From the NCBI RefSeq assembly GCF_003343245.1, contig NZ_CP024901.1, positions 4,154,001-4,218,000 on the forward strand: DNA of 64,000 nucleotides, in the 5' to 3' direction. The translations under genes were made by a program, and so were the position numbers. The stretch's first letter is position 1; each line of letters opens with the position of its first letter. The notes beneath the pieces were generated by a model that did not search any database, was not told the origin of the DNA, and saw only the letters and a program-made list of their open reading frames with translations. This document shows, one piece after another, positions 20,722 through 30,287 of the stretch. This stretch comes from Photorhabdus laumondii subsp. laumondii (GTDB lineage: Bacteria > Pseudomonadota > Gammaproteobacteria > Enterobacterales > Enterobacteriaceae).

Positions 20722-22389
20722 ATGGCAGAAACACCATCAGCAGAACGTGATAACCGTGATAAACCGGTCATTTGGACAGTCTCTGTTTCCCGTCTTTTTG
20801 ATCTCTTCCGTGATATCACACCAGAGTTCGATCATCAGGCCAATATCACACCTATCCAACTTGGGTTTGAAAATGCGGTTCAGCATATTCGTCAACGGTT
20901 AACAACTGAATGTTGTGATGCCGTGCTCTGTGCCGGTTCCAACGGAGCTTATCTTAAAAGTCGTTTGTCAGTGCCCGTTATTATTGCCAAAGCCAGTGGA
21001 TTTGATTTTATGCAAGCATTGGCCCGTGCACGACAAATCAGCTCCCGTATTGGTGTTATCACCTATCAAAATACATTACCTGCGCTAGAAGAATTTCAAC
21101 AACGGTTCAACCTGCGTATTGAACAACGCAGTTACGTAACGGAAGAAGATGCACGGGCCCAAGTCAATGCACTAAAAGCCATTGGCATTAAAGTGATTGT
21201 CGGTGCCGGGTTAATTACCGACCTCGCCTATGAGGCTGAATTGGTAGGTGTTTTTGTCTACTCTGCTGATTCTATTCGCCAGGCATTCCATGATGCACTG
21301 GATATCGCCAGAATGACCACGCTCAGCCAAGCTTCAATTTCTGCCTATCCAACCGAGAACAATTTACGTACCCGCCATACTCTCAATGATATCCGGGGAG
21401 ATTCAGCAGTGATGGAACATGTGCGCAACACTATTATGCTATATGCCCGTTCGCCTGCCACAGTGCTGATACAGGGGGAAAGTGGCACAGGGAAGGAGCT
21501 AGTAGCACAAGCCATTCACCATGAATATGCCCTGCGGTATGGTCAGGTTGCGGGTAAACATCAACGTCCGTTTGTCGCCGTTAACTGCGGTGCCATTGCT
21601 GAATCCCTATTGGAAGCTGAATTGTTTGGTTATGAGGAAGGGGCTTTCACCGGTTCACGACGTGGAGGGCGTGCGGGTCTTTTTGAAGTTGCACATCGAG
21701 GCACGCTATTTTTGGATGAAATTGGTGAGATGCCACTGCCCCTTCAAACACGGCTATTGCGGGTATTGGAAGAAAAATCCGTTGTCAGAGTAGGAGGACA
21801 CCGCCCCATTGCTGTTGATGTTCGGATAATTTGCGCCACACATTGCGATTTGGATACCTGGGTTCAAGACGGGCGTTTTCGAACAGACTTGTTCTATCGT
21901 CTGAGTGTATTGCGGATCAACATTCCAGCCCTCAGAGAAAGAGGTCACGATATTGGTATATTAGCGCTGGAATATCTGCGACGAGCATTTGCTGCATTAA
22001 ATTTGCCGGTATCACAATCAAGAGTGCAAGAGCTTGCTACCTGTCAGGAGGCATTGCAAGCCTATCATTGGCCCGGCAATGTCCGGGAACTACGTAATCT
22101 TATGGAACGGCTCACGTTATACCTCAGTGCTCATCCAGAGCATATCTTAACACCAGAATTGATATTGGCGCTTTCACCGGAACGCCAATCTATACTCAAG
22201 CAGGCGGAACAAAGTATGAAGTCTTCCCCTTCTTCAATTCAACAATCTTCACTTGTTGTACCACTTTCAGTTCATGAAACCTTGAAACGGTTTTCTGGCA
22301 ATCACCATGCAACCGCGGAATATCTGGGGATTAGCCGTACTACGTTATGGCGACGATTGAAGAAGGAGATAGCAAGAGAAAGAGAATAA
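20722..22389 (+). CDS. prpR: Sigma-54-dependent activator of the propionate operon
   Basis: 555 residues. An N-terminal PrpR sensor domain (about 1-200; responds to 2-methylcitrate in the known system) is followed by an AAA+ domain. That domain has Walker A GESGTGKE, the sigma-54 contact loop [13 protein letters not shown], Walker [13 protein letters not shown] and the arginine-finger region [10 protein letters not shown] Fis-type HTH closes it ([19 protein letters not shown]). The GAFTGA motif reads GAFTGS, as I recall also for E. coli PrpR. Divergent from prpBCDE across a ~330-bp region with promoter and operator candidates. Confidence 0.95.
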   Translation: MAETPSAERDNRDKPVIWTVSVSRLFDLFRDITPEFDHQANITPIQLGFENAVQHIRQRLTTECCDAVLCAGSNGAYLKSRLSVPVIIAKASGFDFMQALARARQISSRIGVITYQNTLPALEEFQQRFNLRIEQRSYVTEEDARAQVNALKAIGIKVIVGAGLITDLAYEAELVGVFVYSADSIRQAFHDALDIARMTTLSQASISAYPTENNLRTRHTLNDIRGDSAVMEHVRNTIMLYARSPATVLIQGESGTGKELVAQAIHHEYALRYGQVAGKHQRPFVAVNCGAIAESLLEAELFGYEEGAFTGSRRGGRAGLFEVAHRGTLFLDEIGEMPLPLQTRLLRVLEEKSVVRVGGHRPIAVDVRIICATHCDLDTWVQDGRFRTDLFYRLSVLRINIPALRERGHDIGILALEYLRRAFAALNLPVSQSRVQELATCQEALQAYHWPGNVRELRNLMERLTLYLSAHPEHILTPELILALSPERQSILKQAEQSMKSSPSSIQQSSLVVPLSVHETLKRFSGNHHATAEYLGISRTTLWRRLKKEIARERE

Positions 22390-22402
22390 AGAGAATAAAT
22401 AG

Positions 22403-23374
22403 CTAAAATGTCGTCTTGAAGTGCTTACGGTAGTCCTGTGGAGTGCTACTGAACGCCCGGAAGAAACTACGGCGTAAAGTATCTTCACAGCCGAAACCGC
22501 AACGGGAGGCTATGCACTTGAGCGACAGAGTAGATTCAACCAAAAGATGACGCGCCGCTTCTAAGCGGAATCGCTCCACCGCTTTGGCTGGCGTAATCCC
22601 TGCATGTTGGCTGTAGTGACGTACAAAGCTACGCTCACTCATATTGGCACGAGTGGCCAAAGTTGCCACTGAAAGATCTCCCGCCAAATTGTTAGTCATC
22701 CAAGCGTGCAGATCTGCAAATTTACTCGTACTGCTTTGCAATGCCAGTGGAGCACTAAACTGTTCCTGTCCACCGGGACGTTTGAGAAACATAACGAGAT
22801 CCCGCGCAACATCCAGCGCCAGTTTATGACCGAAATCTTCCTCCAGCAATGCTAGAGCCAAGTCGATTCCGGCGGTGACACCAGCAGAAGTCCACACCGG
22901 ACCATCCTGAATAAAGATAGGATCACATTCTACCCGCAATTTACTGTAACGCCGGGCCAGTTCGGCACAGCTACTCCAGTGTGTAACGACTCTACGGCCA
23001 TCAAGCAACCCGCAAGCAGCCAGAATGAATGCCCCACTGCATACAGACACAATACGCCTAGCCAGCGACGCATGTCCCTTTAACCAATTACGCAATGGCG
23101 GATGGTTCGCCGCTGACTCAACGCCAATGCCCCCTGCAACAATCAGAGTATCGGCGGGAGAATCCAACTTAGGTAGAGGTTCTGCCTGCACAGTTATTCC
23201 AGCCTGCGTCATTACCTGTCCGGGATCACAAGCCACAACTTTTATAGCGTAGGGCCGTCTGTGACCAAACTTCTCTGCTAGCTCATTAGCTGTGGTAAAG
23301 ACCTGCAATGGCCCTGAAAGGTCCAGCAAATTGACATTGGGGAAGATCAGAAAATAGAGAGTTTTAATGTTCAT
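22403..23374 (-). CDS. GlxA-family AraC-type regulator with DJ-1/PfpI sensor domain
   Basis: 323 residues. The N-terminal half is a class-I glutamine-amidotransferase-like domain (LIFPNVNLLDLSGPLQVF, the nucleophile-elbow cysteine in RIVSVCSGAFILAACG, VTHWSSCAEL). The C-terminal ~100 residues are a two-helix AraC DNA-binding domain (NMSERSFVRHYSQHAG, CGFGCEDTLRRSFFRAF). Its 3' end meets prpR convergently 13 bp apart. It is divergent from the isonitrile-hydratase-like gene 300 bp away, so that gene is a plausible target. The ligand is unknown. Confidence 0.9.
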   Translation of the reverse strand: MNIKTLYFLIFPNVNLLDLSGPLQVFTTANELAEKFGHRRPYAIKVVACDPGQVMTQAGITVQAEPLPKLDSPADTLIVAGGIGVESAANHPPLRNWLKGHASLARRIVSVCSGAFILAACGLLDGRRVVTHWSSCAELARRYSKLRVECDPIFIQDGPVWTSAGVTAGIDLALALLEEDFGHKLALDVARDLVMFLKRPGGQEQFSAPLALQSSTSKFADLHAWMTNNLAGDLSVATLATRANMSERSFVRHYSQHAGITPAKAVERFRLEAARHLLVESTLSLKCIASRCGFGCEDTLRRSFFRAFSSTPQDYRKHFKTTF

Positions 23375-23452
23375 AAGGCAATTATGGCACTTGGCGTAAA
23401 TCGTCGCAATATTGGCATATACGCCAATTAGTTAACGGTTACAGTTATTCCA

Positions 23453-23575
23453 TACCCTATGGATTTCAAGATGCATCGCGACGGCAAAGGAGTGAATCCC
23501 CGGGAGCATAGCAAACTATGTGATCGGGGTGAGCGAGTGCAGCCAACAAAGAGGCAACTTGAAAGATGACGGGTA
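23453..23575 (-). mobile_element. 123-bp MITE, copy 3 (IS630-related)
   Basis: Inverted relative to copies 1 and 2, and exactly 123 bp. The right flank is TA; the left flank is CA, so one target base has mutated. It sits in the 307-bp divergent region between the GlxA-type regulator and the DJ-1 gene and could affect either promoter. Confidence 0.85.
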
Positions 23576-23681
23576 TATCAATTTACTACCGGGAATACAG
23601 ATGTTCAGCGATCGCTAAAAATAGCAGCATATGAATTTCAGTTCACTTCTCAATCTCAATCTCAATAAGGAAAACTTCTCC

Positions 23682-24449
23682 ATGAAAAACACATCTAAGG
23701 AACATCCTGCGGCATTATCTTCGTTAATAAATGCATCATCTGGAGAAAAACCCACTCTCGCTTTTGTCATTTTCCCAGGCATGACACCACTTGATATGAT
23801 TGGTCCCGCGACAGTTCTTGGAGTGGGAGGATGGTTAAATATTGAATATGTCTGGCGCGATTTACTTCCGGTGCGTACTGAGCTGGCACATATATCATTT
23901 TCACCGAGCACTACATTTGAGCAATTAAATAAAGTGGATATTTTGTGTGTTCCCGGTACAGGAAATCCTTATGCTTTGCTTGCCGAATTAGACATGCTTG
24001 ATTGGATACATAAAGTGGGAAGTAAAGCATCTTGGGTCACCAGCGTGTGTACAGGATCTATCCTGTTAGGGGCCGCAGGCTTGCTAAAAGGGTATCAAGC
24101 GGCGACTCATTGGTCGATGATAGACGATCTCAACAAATTCGATGCAATACCGGTTAATAAAAGAGTCGTTATCGATAGAAACCGGGTCACAGGAGGTGGA
24201 GTCACCGCAGGTATTGATTTCGGTTTAACATTGCTTGCTGAAATCAAAGGTGAAGAATATGCCCAAGCAGTCCAACTAGCGATGCAATATAGCCCAGAAC
24301 CCCCGTTCAATAGCGGCATGCCAGAATTCGCCGACAAAGAAATAACTCATGCCACTCTTCAAGCTATATTTTCCAATGTGGAAAAACAGACGCCTGATTA
24401 CAAAGAAATCTTAATTAAAAGCGCCAAAAGAATATCAGATATCTACTGA
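23682..24449 (+). CDS. DJ-1/PfpI protein, isonitrile hydratase-like
   Basis: 255 residues from the ATG at 23682, chosen because AAGG lies 11 bases upstream and homology begins shortly after; an in-frame ATG at 23631 lacks such a site. Isonitrile hydratases use an Asp and a Cys-Thr pair. All have counterparts here: FPGMTPLDMIGP for the Asp and SVCTGSILLGAAG for the Cys-Thr. The family hydrates isonitriles to N-formamides. Producers of this bacterial group make isonitrile metabolites such as rhabduscin, so a role in detoxification or tailoring is plausible but unproven. No DNA-binding domain is present. Confidence 0.78.
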   Translation: MKNTSKEHPAALSSLINASSGEKPTLAFVIFPGMTPLDMIGPATVLGVGGWLNIEYVWRDLLPVRTELAHISFSPSTTFEQLNKVDILCVPGTGNPYALLAELDMLDWIHKVGSKASWVTSVCTGSILLGAAGLLKGYQAATHWSMIDDLNKFDAIPVNKRVVIDRNRVTGGGVTAGIDFGLTLLAEIKGEEYAQAVQLAMQYSPEPPFNSGMPEFADKEITHATLQAIFSNVEKQTPDYKEILIKSAKRISDIY

Positions 24450-24475
24450 ATCTATTTTCGTATGATGGCTTAATT

Positions 24476-24517
24476 AATCTGTTTTAGCTTTGCCAACAAC
24501 TTAAACAGATTTATTTC
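24476..24517 (+). terminator. Weak hairpin terminator after the DJ-1 gene
   Basis: AATCTGTTT at 24476 pairs with AAACAGATT at 24503-24511, followed by TATTTC. The stem is AT-rich and the U-tract short. It starts 26 bases after the stop codon. The following ~330 bases up to 24849 show no gene. Confidence 0.4.
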
Positions 24518-24849
24518 AGCGATCGATCGTTTACCAATAACGGCAATACTTTCTGTTCCAAGAACGACTAATTCATAGGTGCATAAATCCAGATTTGTTT
24601 TTTTAGATTAAACGGTATAGGCAACCAATCCGGTTGCCGCTTCCAAGAGAAAATTTATCGGATTACGATGTTTCGAATATTCTATTTGAGGAATATTCTT
24701 TAATTATTCAAATACTATTTCAATTAAAAAGCTTAATACCCGACAGAAAAAGTATGATTTCAAACTTATCCAAATAATATACCGCTTCTATGTAAAGTTT
24801 TGCCCACTTATTTACACGAATTTTCATGCCAATAAAGTGTCAGCATAAG

Positions 24850-25098
24850 TTAATCGGCTATTTGTTCAATCTTATTCCGGCTCATCACAATGATTTTAAT
24901 TATCGTTTCATGGTCTATACCATTGTCTATCATTGCATACACGATTTTCACAAGCGCCAGTTTTCTACCTATCTGTAATCCTTTTCTGTATCCTTCTCGA
25001 TATGCTTCTCGATATGCTTTTCGGCATGCTTTTCGGCATGCTTCTTGATATCCTTCTTGGAACGCTTTCTGCTCCAGTTTTTGCGCTATTGTCACCAA
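24850..25098 (-). pseudogene. C-terminal remnant of an Rpn-type nuclease gene
   Basis: 82 codons match only the tail of the full-length neighbour at 25198-26205: TIAQKLEQKAFQEG, a repeated K/R-rich EAYREGYRKG helix, and a final MIDNGIDHETIIKIIVMSRN segment like MDNGIDRETIMKSTGLSQN. The ~240-residue nuclease domain is absent. This is the stump of a tandem duplicate, unlikely to be functional. Confidence 0.75.
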
Positions 25099-25197
25099 TT
25101 ACCTCCTCATATTTCTAGGGGGCGGTCCCGTTACTCGCTGGACAAGCCCCTCTTCTAACACGAATCTTTAAATACCGATTACGGCTCTCAGCACGAA

Positions 25198-26205
25198 TCA
25201 GTGATGTATTTGTTCAAGTTCGTTCTGGCTCAACCCTGTACTTTTCATTATCGTTTCACGATCGATACCATTATCCATCAATGCACGCGCGATTTTCAGA
25301 CTCGCCCGTTTTTCACCTTTCTCTTCACCTTTCTTTTCACCTTTCTTTTCACCTTTTTTTTCACCTTTCTGTAATCCTTCTTGAAGCCCTTCTTCGCGTG
25401 CGTCTTGACATTTTTGAAGCCCTTCCTTAAGCCCTTCTTGATGTCCTTTATGTTGCAACTTCTGCGCTATTGTCATCAGTACCTCCTCATACTTCGGGAA
25501 CTGTTCTGCCAGTTGCCGGATAAAACCTTCTGGATCGGCGGTATCTCCCACCAGTAATATGTAGTTTAGCATGCTTTTTAGCAGCTCATATGTATAATAA
25601 TCATACGCAAACAACATGGTCAGCTCTTGCTGTAACTCCGCCATATCACGTTGCCGGATATGTTTTTGTACTATTTCCAGTAGTGCAACTCGTTTGTGCG
25701 TCAGGATTTCATCATCCGGGATTACCGTCACATCTACCAACGGAAACGCGCTGGAATAGATCTCTTCTGCCAGAGCCGAAGCATCGAAGCAATCGAACCA
25801 GTTGGTACTCCACGGATATGGCCGTATTTTTCCGTGATAAAACAACACTGGAATGACCAGCGGCAATTTTTTATGTCCCTGCTCCAAATGCCATTGCATG
25901 GCTGAAATACTGTAACGCATCAGCCGGAATGCCATCATCTTATCCGGGGAACTCTGATGTTCAATCACACAATACACATAACTCTCACCCTGCGTAGTTT
26001 TTAGTGAATACAAGATGTCGGAATAATGTACCCGCAGATTGTCCTCAATAAATGACCCCGATTCCAGTCGCAGTGTATCAAGATCACAAACTGCCCGTAA
26101 TGTGGCAGGTAAGTGTATCTCTAGAAAATCCCTGGCAGTATCAATATGACTTAAAAACTTTTTAAAAATAGCATCATGTGGCGTCGGTGTATTTTTTCTT
26201 TTCAT
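25198..26205 (-). CDS. Rpn family recombination-promoting nuclease/putative transposase
   Basis: 335 residues of the PD-(D/E)XK family first known as YhgA-like transposases. N-terminal TPHDAIFKKFLSHIDTARDF is the family signature. Nuclease-core elements are YSDILYSL and the E-x-Q pair in YVYCVIEHQSSPDKMMAFR, followed by VIPVLFYHGK. Near residues 260-300 is a low-complexity run of EGLQKG and repeated EKKG units, then a conserved tail. RpnA-type proteins cut DNA and raise RecA-independent recombination. The tandem stump next door suggests local duplication. Gene looks intact. Confidence 0.9.
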   Translation of the reverse strand: MKRKNTPTPHDAIFKKFLSHIDTARDFLEIHLPATLRAVCDLDTLRLESGSFIEDNLRVHYSDILYSLKTTQGESYVYCVIEHQSSPDKMMAFRLMRYSISAMQWHLEQGHKKLPLVIPVLFYHGKIRPYPWSTNWFDCFDASALAEEIYSSAFPLVDVTVIPDDEILTHKRVALLEIVQKHIRQRDMAELQQELTMLFAYDYYTYELLKSMLNYILLVGDTADPEGFIRQLAEQFPKYEEVLMTIAQKLQHKGHQEGLKEGLQKCQDAREEGLQEGLQKGEKKGEKKGEKKGEEKGEKRASLKIARALMDNGIDRETIMKSTGLSQNELEQIHH

Positions 26206-26250
26206 AAGAGGATAGTAGCATATTTTCTTTTATATTGAAGGAATATTAAA

Positions 26251-26290
26251 TAAATACCGTTTGCGGCTTGAATGCCGAAACGGTATTTAA
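26251..26290. repeat. Strong inverted repeat between acetyltransferase and Rpn genes
   Basis: TAAATACCGTTT is mirrored by AAACGGTATTTA, with an inner CGGC/GCCG pair, giving a hairpin of about 16 bp. It is ~120 bp past the acetyltransferase stop and ~45 bp before the Rpn start, all on the minus strand. It may act as a terminator, but the T-tract is poor (ATTTATTTAAT). A fragment of similar sequence (AAATACCG) recurs at 25170. Confidence 0.5.
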
Positions 26291-26408
26291 GCTAACAATT
26301 AATGAACTTCGGTTAAATAATTCAGCAATAGAACATTTTTAAAAAATACACTTAATTAATCGAATCAAGCCTAATTAATTATTTTACGGAATTAATTAAC
26401 TGTTTCTC

Positions 26409-27032
26409 TTAATATGATCTTACAGCAGATTTTAATGCCCTAATATCCGAAGCACAGAGATAGGGTTTTAAAGCATTAAATTTCTCTTCTGACCAATCAT
26501 ATATTTTTAACGCAAGTAGCTCATTGATAATGTGCGGCGCAAAGCGATATTTAACTAATTTAGCAGGCGTTCCAGCAACAATACTATATGGCTCAACATC
26601 TTTAGTGACAACGCTATTAGCAGCAACGATAGCGCCTTCACCAATAGTAACGCCAGGCATAATCATTGAACGCATGCCAAGCCATACGCCATCATGAATA
26701 TGCGTGTCACCTTTGCCTACGTATGCCTCTTCGATGTATTCCATGAATGGATATAAACAGAACCAATCCGCTCTGTGCGTATTATTTCCACCCATAAGAA
26801 TGATAGTTTCAGCACCTATGCAAACATAATCGCCAATATACAATTTATCAATTGGCCACTTAGACTCCCATTGAAGACTGATTTTATCACCGTATAAATA
26901 GCGAACGACAGATTCTTCAAAACCGCCACTCCAGCAATCGCTATAATAGCTATGGGTTCCTTTGATGACAATACTCTGATTAGTTACAGCTTCATGTAGG
27001 AATTGAATTTTTGACCAATGTTTTTCTTTCAT
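26409..27032 (-). CDS. Xenobiotic O-acetyltransferase, Vat/CatB type
   Basis: 207 residues with a left-handed beta-helix of hexapeptide repeats. MGGNNTHRADWFCLYPF carries the catalytic histidine region of type-B chloramphenicol and streptogramin A acetyltransferases. VWLGMRSMIMPGVTIGEGAIVAANSVVTKDVEPYSIVAGTPAK (positions ~26562-26690) is the repeat core. The family moves acetyl from acetyl-CoA to a hydroxyl of antibiotics such as chloramphenicol or virginiamycin M. It stands alone between an Rpn gene and a tRNA, which suggests acquisition. Whether it gives resistance, and to what, cannot be said. Confidence 0.88.
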   Translation of the reverse strand: MKEKHWSKIQFLHEAVTNQSIVIKGTHSYYSDCWSGGFEESVVRYLYGDKISLQWESKWPIDKLYIGDYVCIGAETIILMGGNNTHRADWFCLYPFMEYIEEAYVGKGDTHIHDGVWLGMRSMIMPGVTIGEGAIVAANSVVTKDVEPYSIVAGTPAKLVKYRFAPHIINELLALKIYDWSEEKFNALKPYLCASDIRALKSAVRSY

Positions 27033-27283
27033 GGTAAATAGTCTGTCTCTATTAATTATTCATTTACCATAGAATGCTTTCTATGGTGATGTATCCGCAT
27101 TCAAAAATACATCACGCCTAGCTGATTCGGGGTTGATTTAATAACGGGATTCTTTTCATATTAGACAATGAGTTAGTTATTAATTTATATCGATTATTAT
27201 ACGTAAATTCTTTTGATTTAATTTACATCATATCAAAAGGTATATTTTCAATGCGACAGCATTTTCTAGAAAGAATACAAAAC

Positions 27284-27357
27284 TGGAGCGAGCGAAGGGA
27301 ATCGAACCCTCGTATAGAGCTTGGGAAGCTCTCGTTCTGCCATTGAACTACGCTCGC
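27284..27357 (-). tRNA. glyU: tRNA-Gly(CCC)
   Basis: Minus strand, 74 nt with encoded CCA. The acceptor stem GCGAGCG pairs with CGCTCGC. The anticodon stem AGAGC/GCTCT encloses TTCCCAA, giving anticodon CCC. The T-loop GGTTCGATTCC is canonical. The sequence closely resembles E. coli glyU. No integrase lies nearby, although tRNA genes are common island entry points. Confidence 0.96.
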
Positions 27358-27442
27358 TTAAGGATAACATAAATTATTATAGCGACTTCGTTAGCATCAG
27401 CAAGCCATTATCTGCTTAAGTTGTCTATATTTCAGGCAGTTG

Positions 27443-27483
27443 AAAATAAAAACTCCCCTGACAGCTATGCTATAGAGGAGTTT
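27443..27483 (-). terminator. Rho-independent terminator after lysS
   Basis: On the minus strand AAACTCC pairs with GGAGTTT and is followed by TTATTTTC. It begins 25 bases after the lysS stop and closes the recJ-prfB-lysS transcription block. Confidence 0.75.
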
Positions 27484-27507
27484 GAATTTGAAATTTAATT
27501 CAAACGG

Positions 27508-29022
27508 TTATTTCTGCGGGCGCATTGCCGGGAACAGAATAACATCACGGATGGTATGGCTATCTGTCAACAACATTATCATACGGTCAATACCAATGCC
27601 CAAACCGGCGGTTGGCGGCATACCGTGTTCCAAAGCCGTTACATAATCTTCATCGTAGAACATGGCTTCGTCATCACCTTCGTCTTTCTGACGAACCTGC
27701 TCAGCAAAACGTTCCGCCTGATCTTCGGCATCATTCAATTCCGAGAAGCCATTACCAATCTCACGTCCACCAATAAAGAATTCAAAACGGTCAGTGATAA
27801 ACGGATTTGCATCATTACGACGCGCTAGCGGAGAAACTTCTGCCGGATATTCAGTGATAAATGTCGGTTGAATCAGGTGGCTTTCCGCCGTTTCTTCAAA
27901 AATTTCACACTGAACACGACCAAGGCCCCAACCTTTTTCCACTTCAATACCAAGAGATTCAGCGATAGCCACCACCTTATCCATATCATCCAAATCAGCT
28001 ATGTTGGTTTCAGGACGATATTTGCAAATGGCCTCTTTCATGGTCATTTGGGCAAATGGTTTACCGAAATCGAATTCCTGCTCACCATATTTAACCAGAG
28101 TATTCCCCAAAATATTCTGCGTCAGTGTACGGAATAGCTCTTCTATCAGGACAATCAGATCTTTGTAATCCGCATAGGCCATGTAGAGTTCCATCATGGT
28201 GAACTCAGGGTTATGGCGCGGAGATACGCCTTCGTTACGGAAGTTGCGGTTAATTTCAAAGACACGTTCAAAACCACCAACAACCAGACGTTTCAGGTAA
28301 AGTTCCGGCGCAATACGCAGATACATATCAATATCCAGCGCATTATGGTGAGTAATAAATGGACGAGCCGCCGCACCACCAGGGATTACCTGCATCATGG
28401 GTGTTTCCACTTCCATAAAGCCTTTACTGACCATAAAGCTACGCAGGGCCAATAAGACTTGAGAGCGAATTTGGAAAGTTTTGCGCGATTCTTCGTTGGC
28501 GATCAGATCCAGATAACGCTGGCGATAGCGAGTTTCCTGATCAGCCAAGCCGTGGAATTTATCCGGCAATGGACGCAGCGCTTTTGTCAGCAGGCGCAGT
28601 TCAGTACAGTGAATGGAAAGTTCACCGGTTTTGGTTTTAAACAGTTTGCCACGAGCCCCCAGAATGTCTCCCAGATCCCATTTTTTAAACTGTTCGTTAT
28701 AAATACCTTCCGGCAGATCGTCACGGGCAACATATAACTGAATACGACCGCCCATATCCTGTAGCGTTACGAAAGAAGCCTTACCCATAATGCGACGCGT
28801 CATCATACGACCGCCAACCGTCACGTCAATATTCAGTGCTTCCAGCTCTTCCTGAGTTTTGTCGTCGTATTTCGCGTGCAAATCTTCTGAAATATTTTCA
28901 CGACGGAAATCATTCGGGAATGCAATTCCATTCTCCCGTAAAGCGGCAAGTTTTTCGCGGCGAGTTTGCAGCTCATTATTTAAATCGGGGGCCTGTTCCG
29001 CACCCTGTTGTTGTTGTGACAT
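27508..29022 (-). CDS. lysS: Lysyl-tRNA synthetase, class II
   Basis: 504 residues, the usual bacterial length. An N-terminal OB-fold anticodon-binding domain ([20 protein letters not shown]) is followed by the class-II catalytic core: motif 1 around [17 protein letters not shown], motif 2 [20 protein letters not shown] and motif 3 [25 protein letters not shown] precedes the ATG. It begins 9 bp after the prfB stop, the conserved prfB-lysS operon. Confidence 0.98.
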   Translation of the reverse strand: MSQQQQGAEQAPDLNNELQTRREKLAALRENGIAFPNDFRRENISEDLHAKYDDKTQEELEALNIDVTVGGRMMTRRIMGKASFVTLQDMGGRIQLYVARDDLPEGIYNEQFKKWDLGDILGARGKLFKTKTGELSIHCTELRLLTKALRPLPDKFHGLADQETRYRQRYLDLIANEESRKTFQIRSQVLLALRSFMVSKGFMEVETPMMQVIPGGAAARPFITHHNALDIDMYLRIAPELYLKRLVVGGFERVFEINRNFRNEGVSPRHNPEFTMMELYMAYADYKDLIVLIEELFRTLTQNILGNTLVKYGEQEFDFGKPFAQMTMKEAICKYRPETNIADLDDMDKVVAIAESLGIEVEKGWGLGRVQCEIFEETAESHLIQPTFITEYPAEVSPLARRNDANPFITDRFEFFIGGREIGNGFSELNDAEDQAERFAEQVRQKDEGDDEAMFYDEDYVTALEHGMPPTAGLGIGIDRMIMLLTDSHTIRDVILFPAMRPQK

Positions 29023-29031
29023 TTTAGTTCC

Positions 29032-30130
29032 TCATAAGCCAGCTTTCAGGCTTGCTTCAATGAATTTATCGAGATCACCATCCAGCACCGATTGTGTATT
29101 GCGAGTTTCAACGCCGGTGCGCAAGTCTTTGATGCGTGAGTCATCCAGAACATAAGAGCGAATTTGACTACCCCAACCAATATCGGATTTATTCTCTTCC
29201 ATTTCCTGTTTATTGGCGTTCTTTTTCTGCATTTCCAGTTCATACAGCTTCGCTTTTAGCTGTTTCATCGCCTGGTCTTTGTTTTTATGCTGAGAACGAT
29301 CATTCTGACACTGAGTCACAATGTTGGTTGGAATATGGGTAATACGCACCGCAGATTCTGTTTTGTTAACGTGCTGACCACCCGCACCAGACGCGCGATA
29401 AACATCAATACGTAAGTCTGCCGGATTAATTTCAATATCAATATCATCATCCACTTCGGGATAGATGAAAGCAGAACTGAATGAAGTATGGCGACGACCA
29501 CCAGAATCAAATGGGCTTTTACGTACCAAGCGGTGAACACCGGTTTCAGTACGCAACCAACCATAAGCATAATCGCCCATGATCTTAATGGTCGCTGATT
29601 TCAAGCCAGCAACTTCACCATCTGATTCTTCAATGATTTCCGTTTTAAAGCCTTTGGATTCAGCCCAACGCAGATACATACGCATCAGCATACTTGCCCA
29701 ATCTTGAGCCTCGGTGCCACCAGAGCCTGCCTGCAAATCAAGATAACAGTCAGCACTGTCGTACTCACCAGAAAACATACGGCGAAATTCTAACTGACCC
29801 AATTTTTCTTCAAGCTGCTCCAGCTCTACCACAGCTTCATTAAAAGTCTCTTCATCGTCAGCTTCTACTGCCAGTTCCAGTAAACCTTGTACATCTTCCA
29901 GTCCCTGCTCAAGCTGATCAATTGTTTCGACAATCTCTTCTAATGAGGAGCGTTCTTTACCCAAAGCCTGTGCCCGCTCCGGTTCATTCCAAACATCAGG
30001 CTGTTCTAATTCAGCATTAACTTCTTCTAAGCGCTCTTTTTTGACATCGTAGTCAAAGATACCCCCTCAGAACCGTTGTCCGCTCAGACAGGTCCTGAAT
30101 GTGGTTTTTTACCGGATTAATTTCAAACAT
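29032..30130 (-). CDS. prfB: Peptide chain release factor 2 (programmed +1 frameshift)
   Basis: RF2 recognises UGA and UAA. The full gene starts at ATG 30130 ([18 protein letters not shown]..., 25 codons), meets TGA at 30055-30053, shifts +1 and continues with GAC to the stop at 29032. The main frame carries [15 protein letters not shown] (with the SPF stop-codon recognition tripeptide inside the preceding KSPFDS) and the [12 protein letters not shown] motif with the catalytic GGQ. One-frame translation would miss the first 25 codons. Order recJ-prfB-lysS matches E. coli. Confidence 0.97.
30050..30071 (-). promoter_or_regulatory. prfB frameshift site
   Basis: Minus strand reads AGGGGGTATCTTTGAC. 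An internal Shine-Dalgarno-like AGGGGG lies three bases before the slippery CTT at codon 25, with in-frame TGA as codon 26. Low RF2 favours slipping to the +1 frame, so RF2 controls its own synthesis. Layout is identical to E. coli. Confidence 0.95.
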
Positions 30131-30287
30131 ATTTTCGTGTCTTACGTTATGTAGTCGTAGATAAATGGATAATTTTCGAACCGCGTATTGTAACGGATTC
30201 GGCACAGGGTTTATAGCACTTCAACAGATTTGTCACGTATTCATACGAGAGTACGTGACAATGACTGACTACCTGCCGATCAAACGG

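Noticed and set aside
27284..27357. Attachment site for an integrated island at tRNA-Gly
   Set aside because: No integrase and no repeated tRNA 3' end found in the window.
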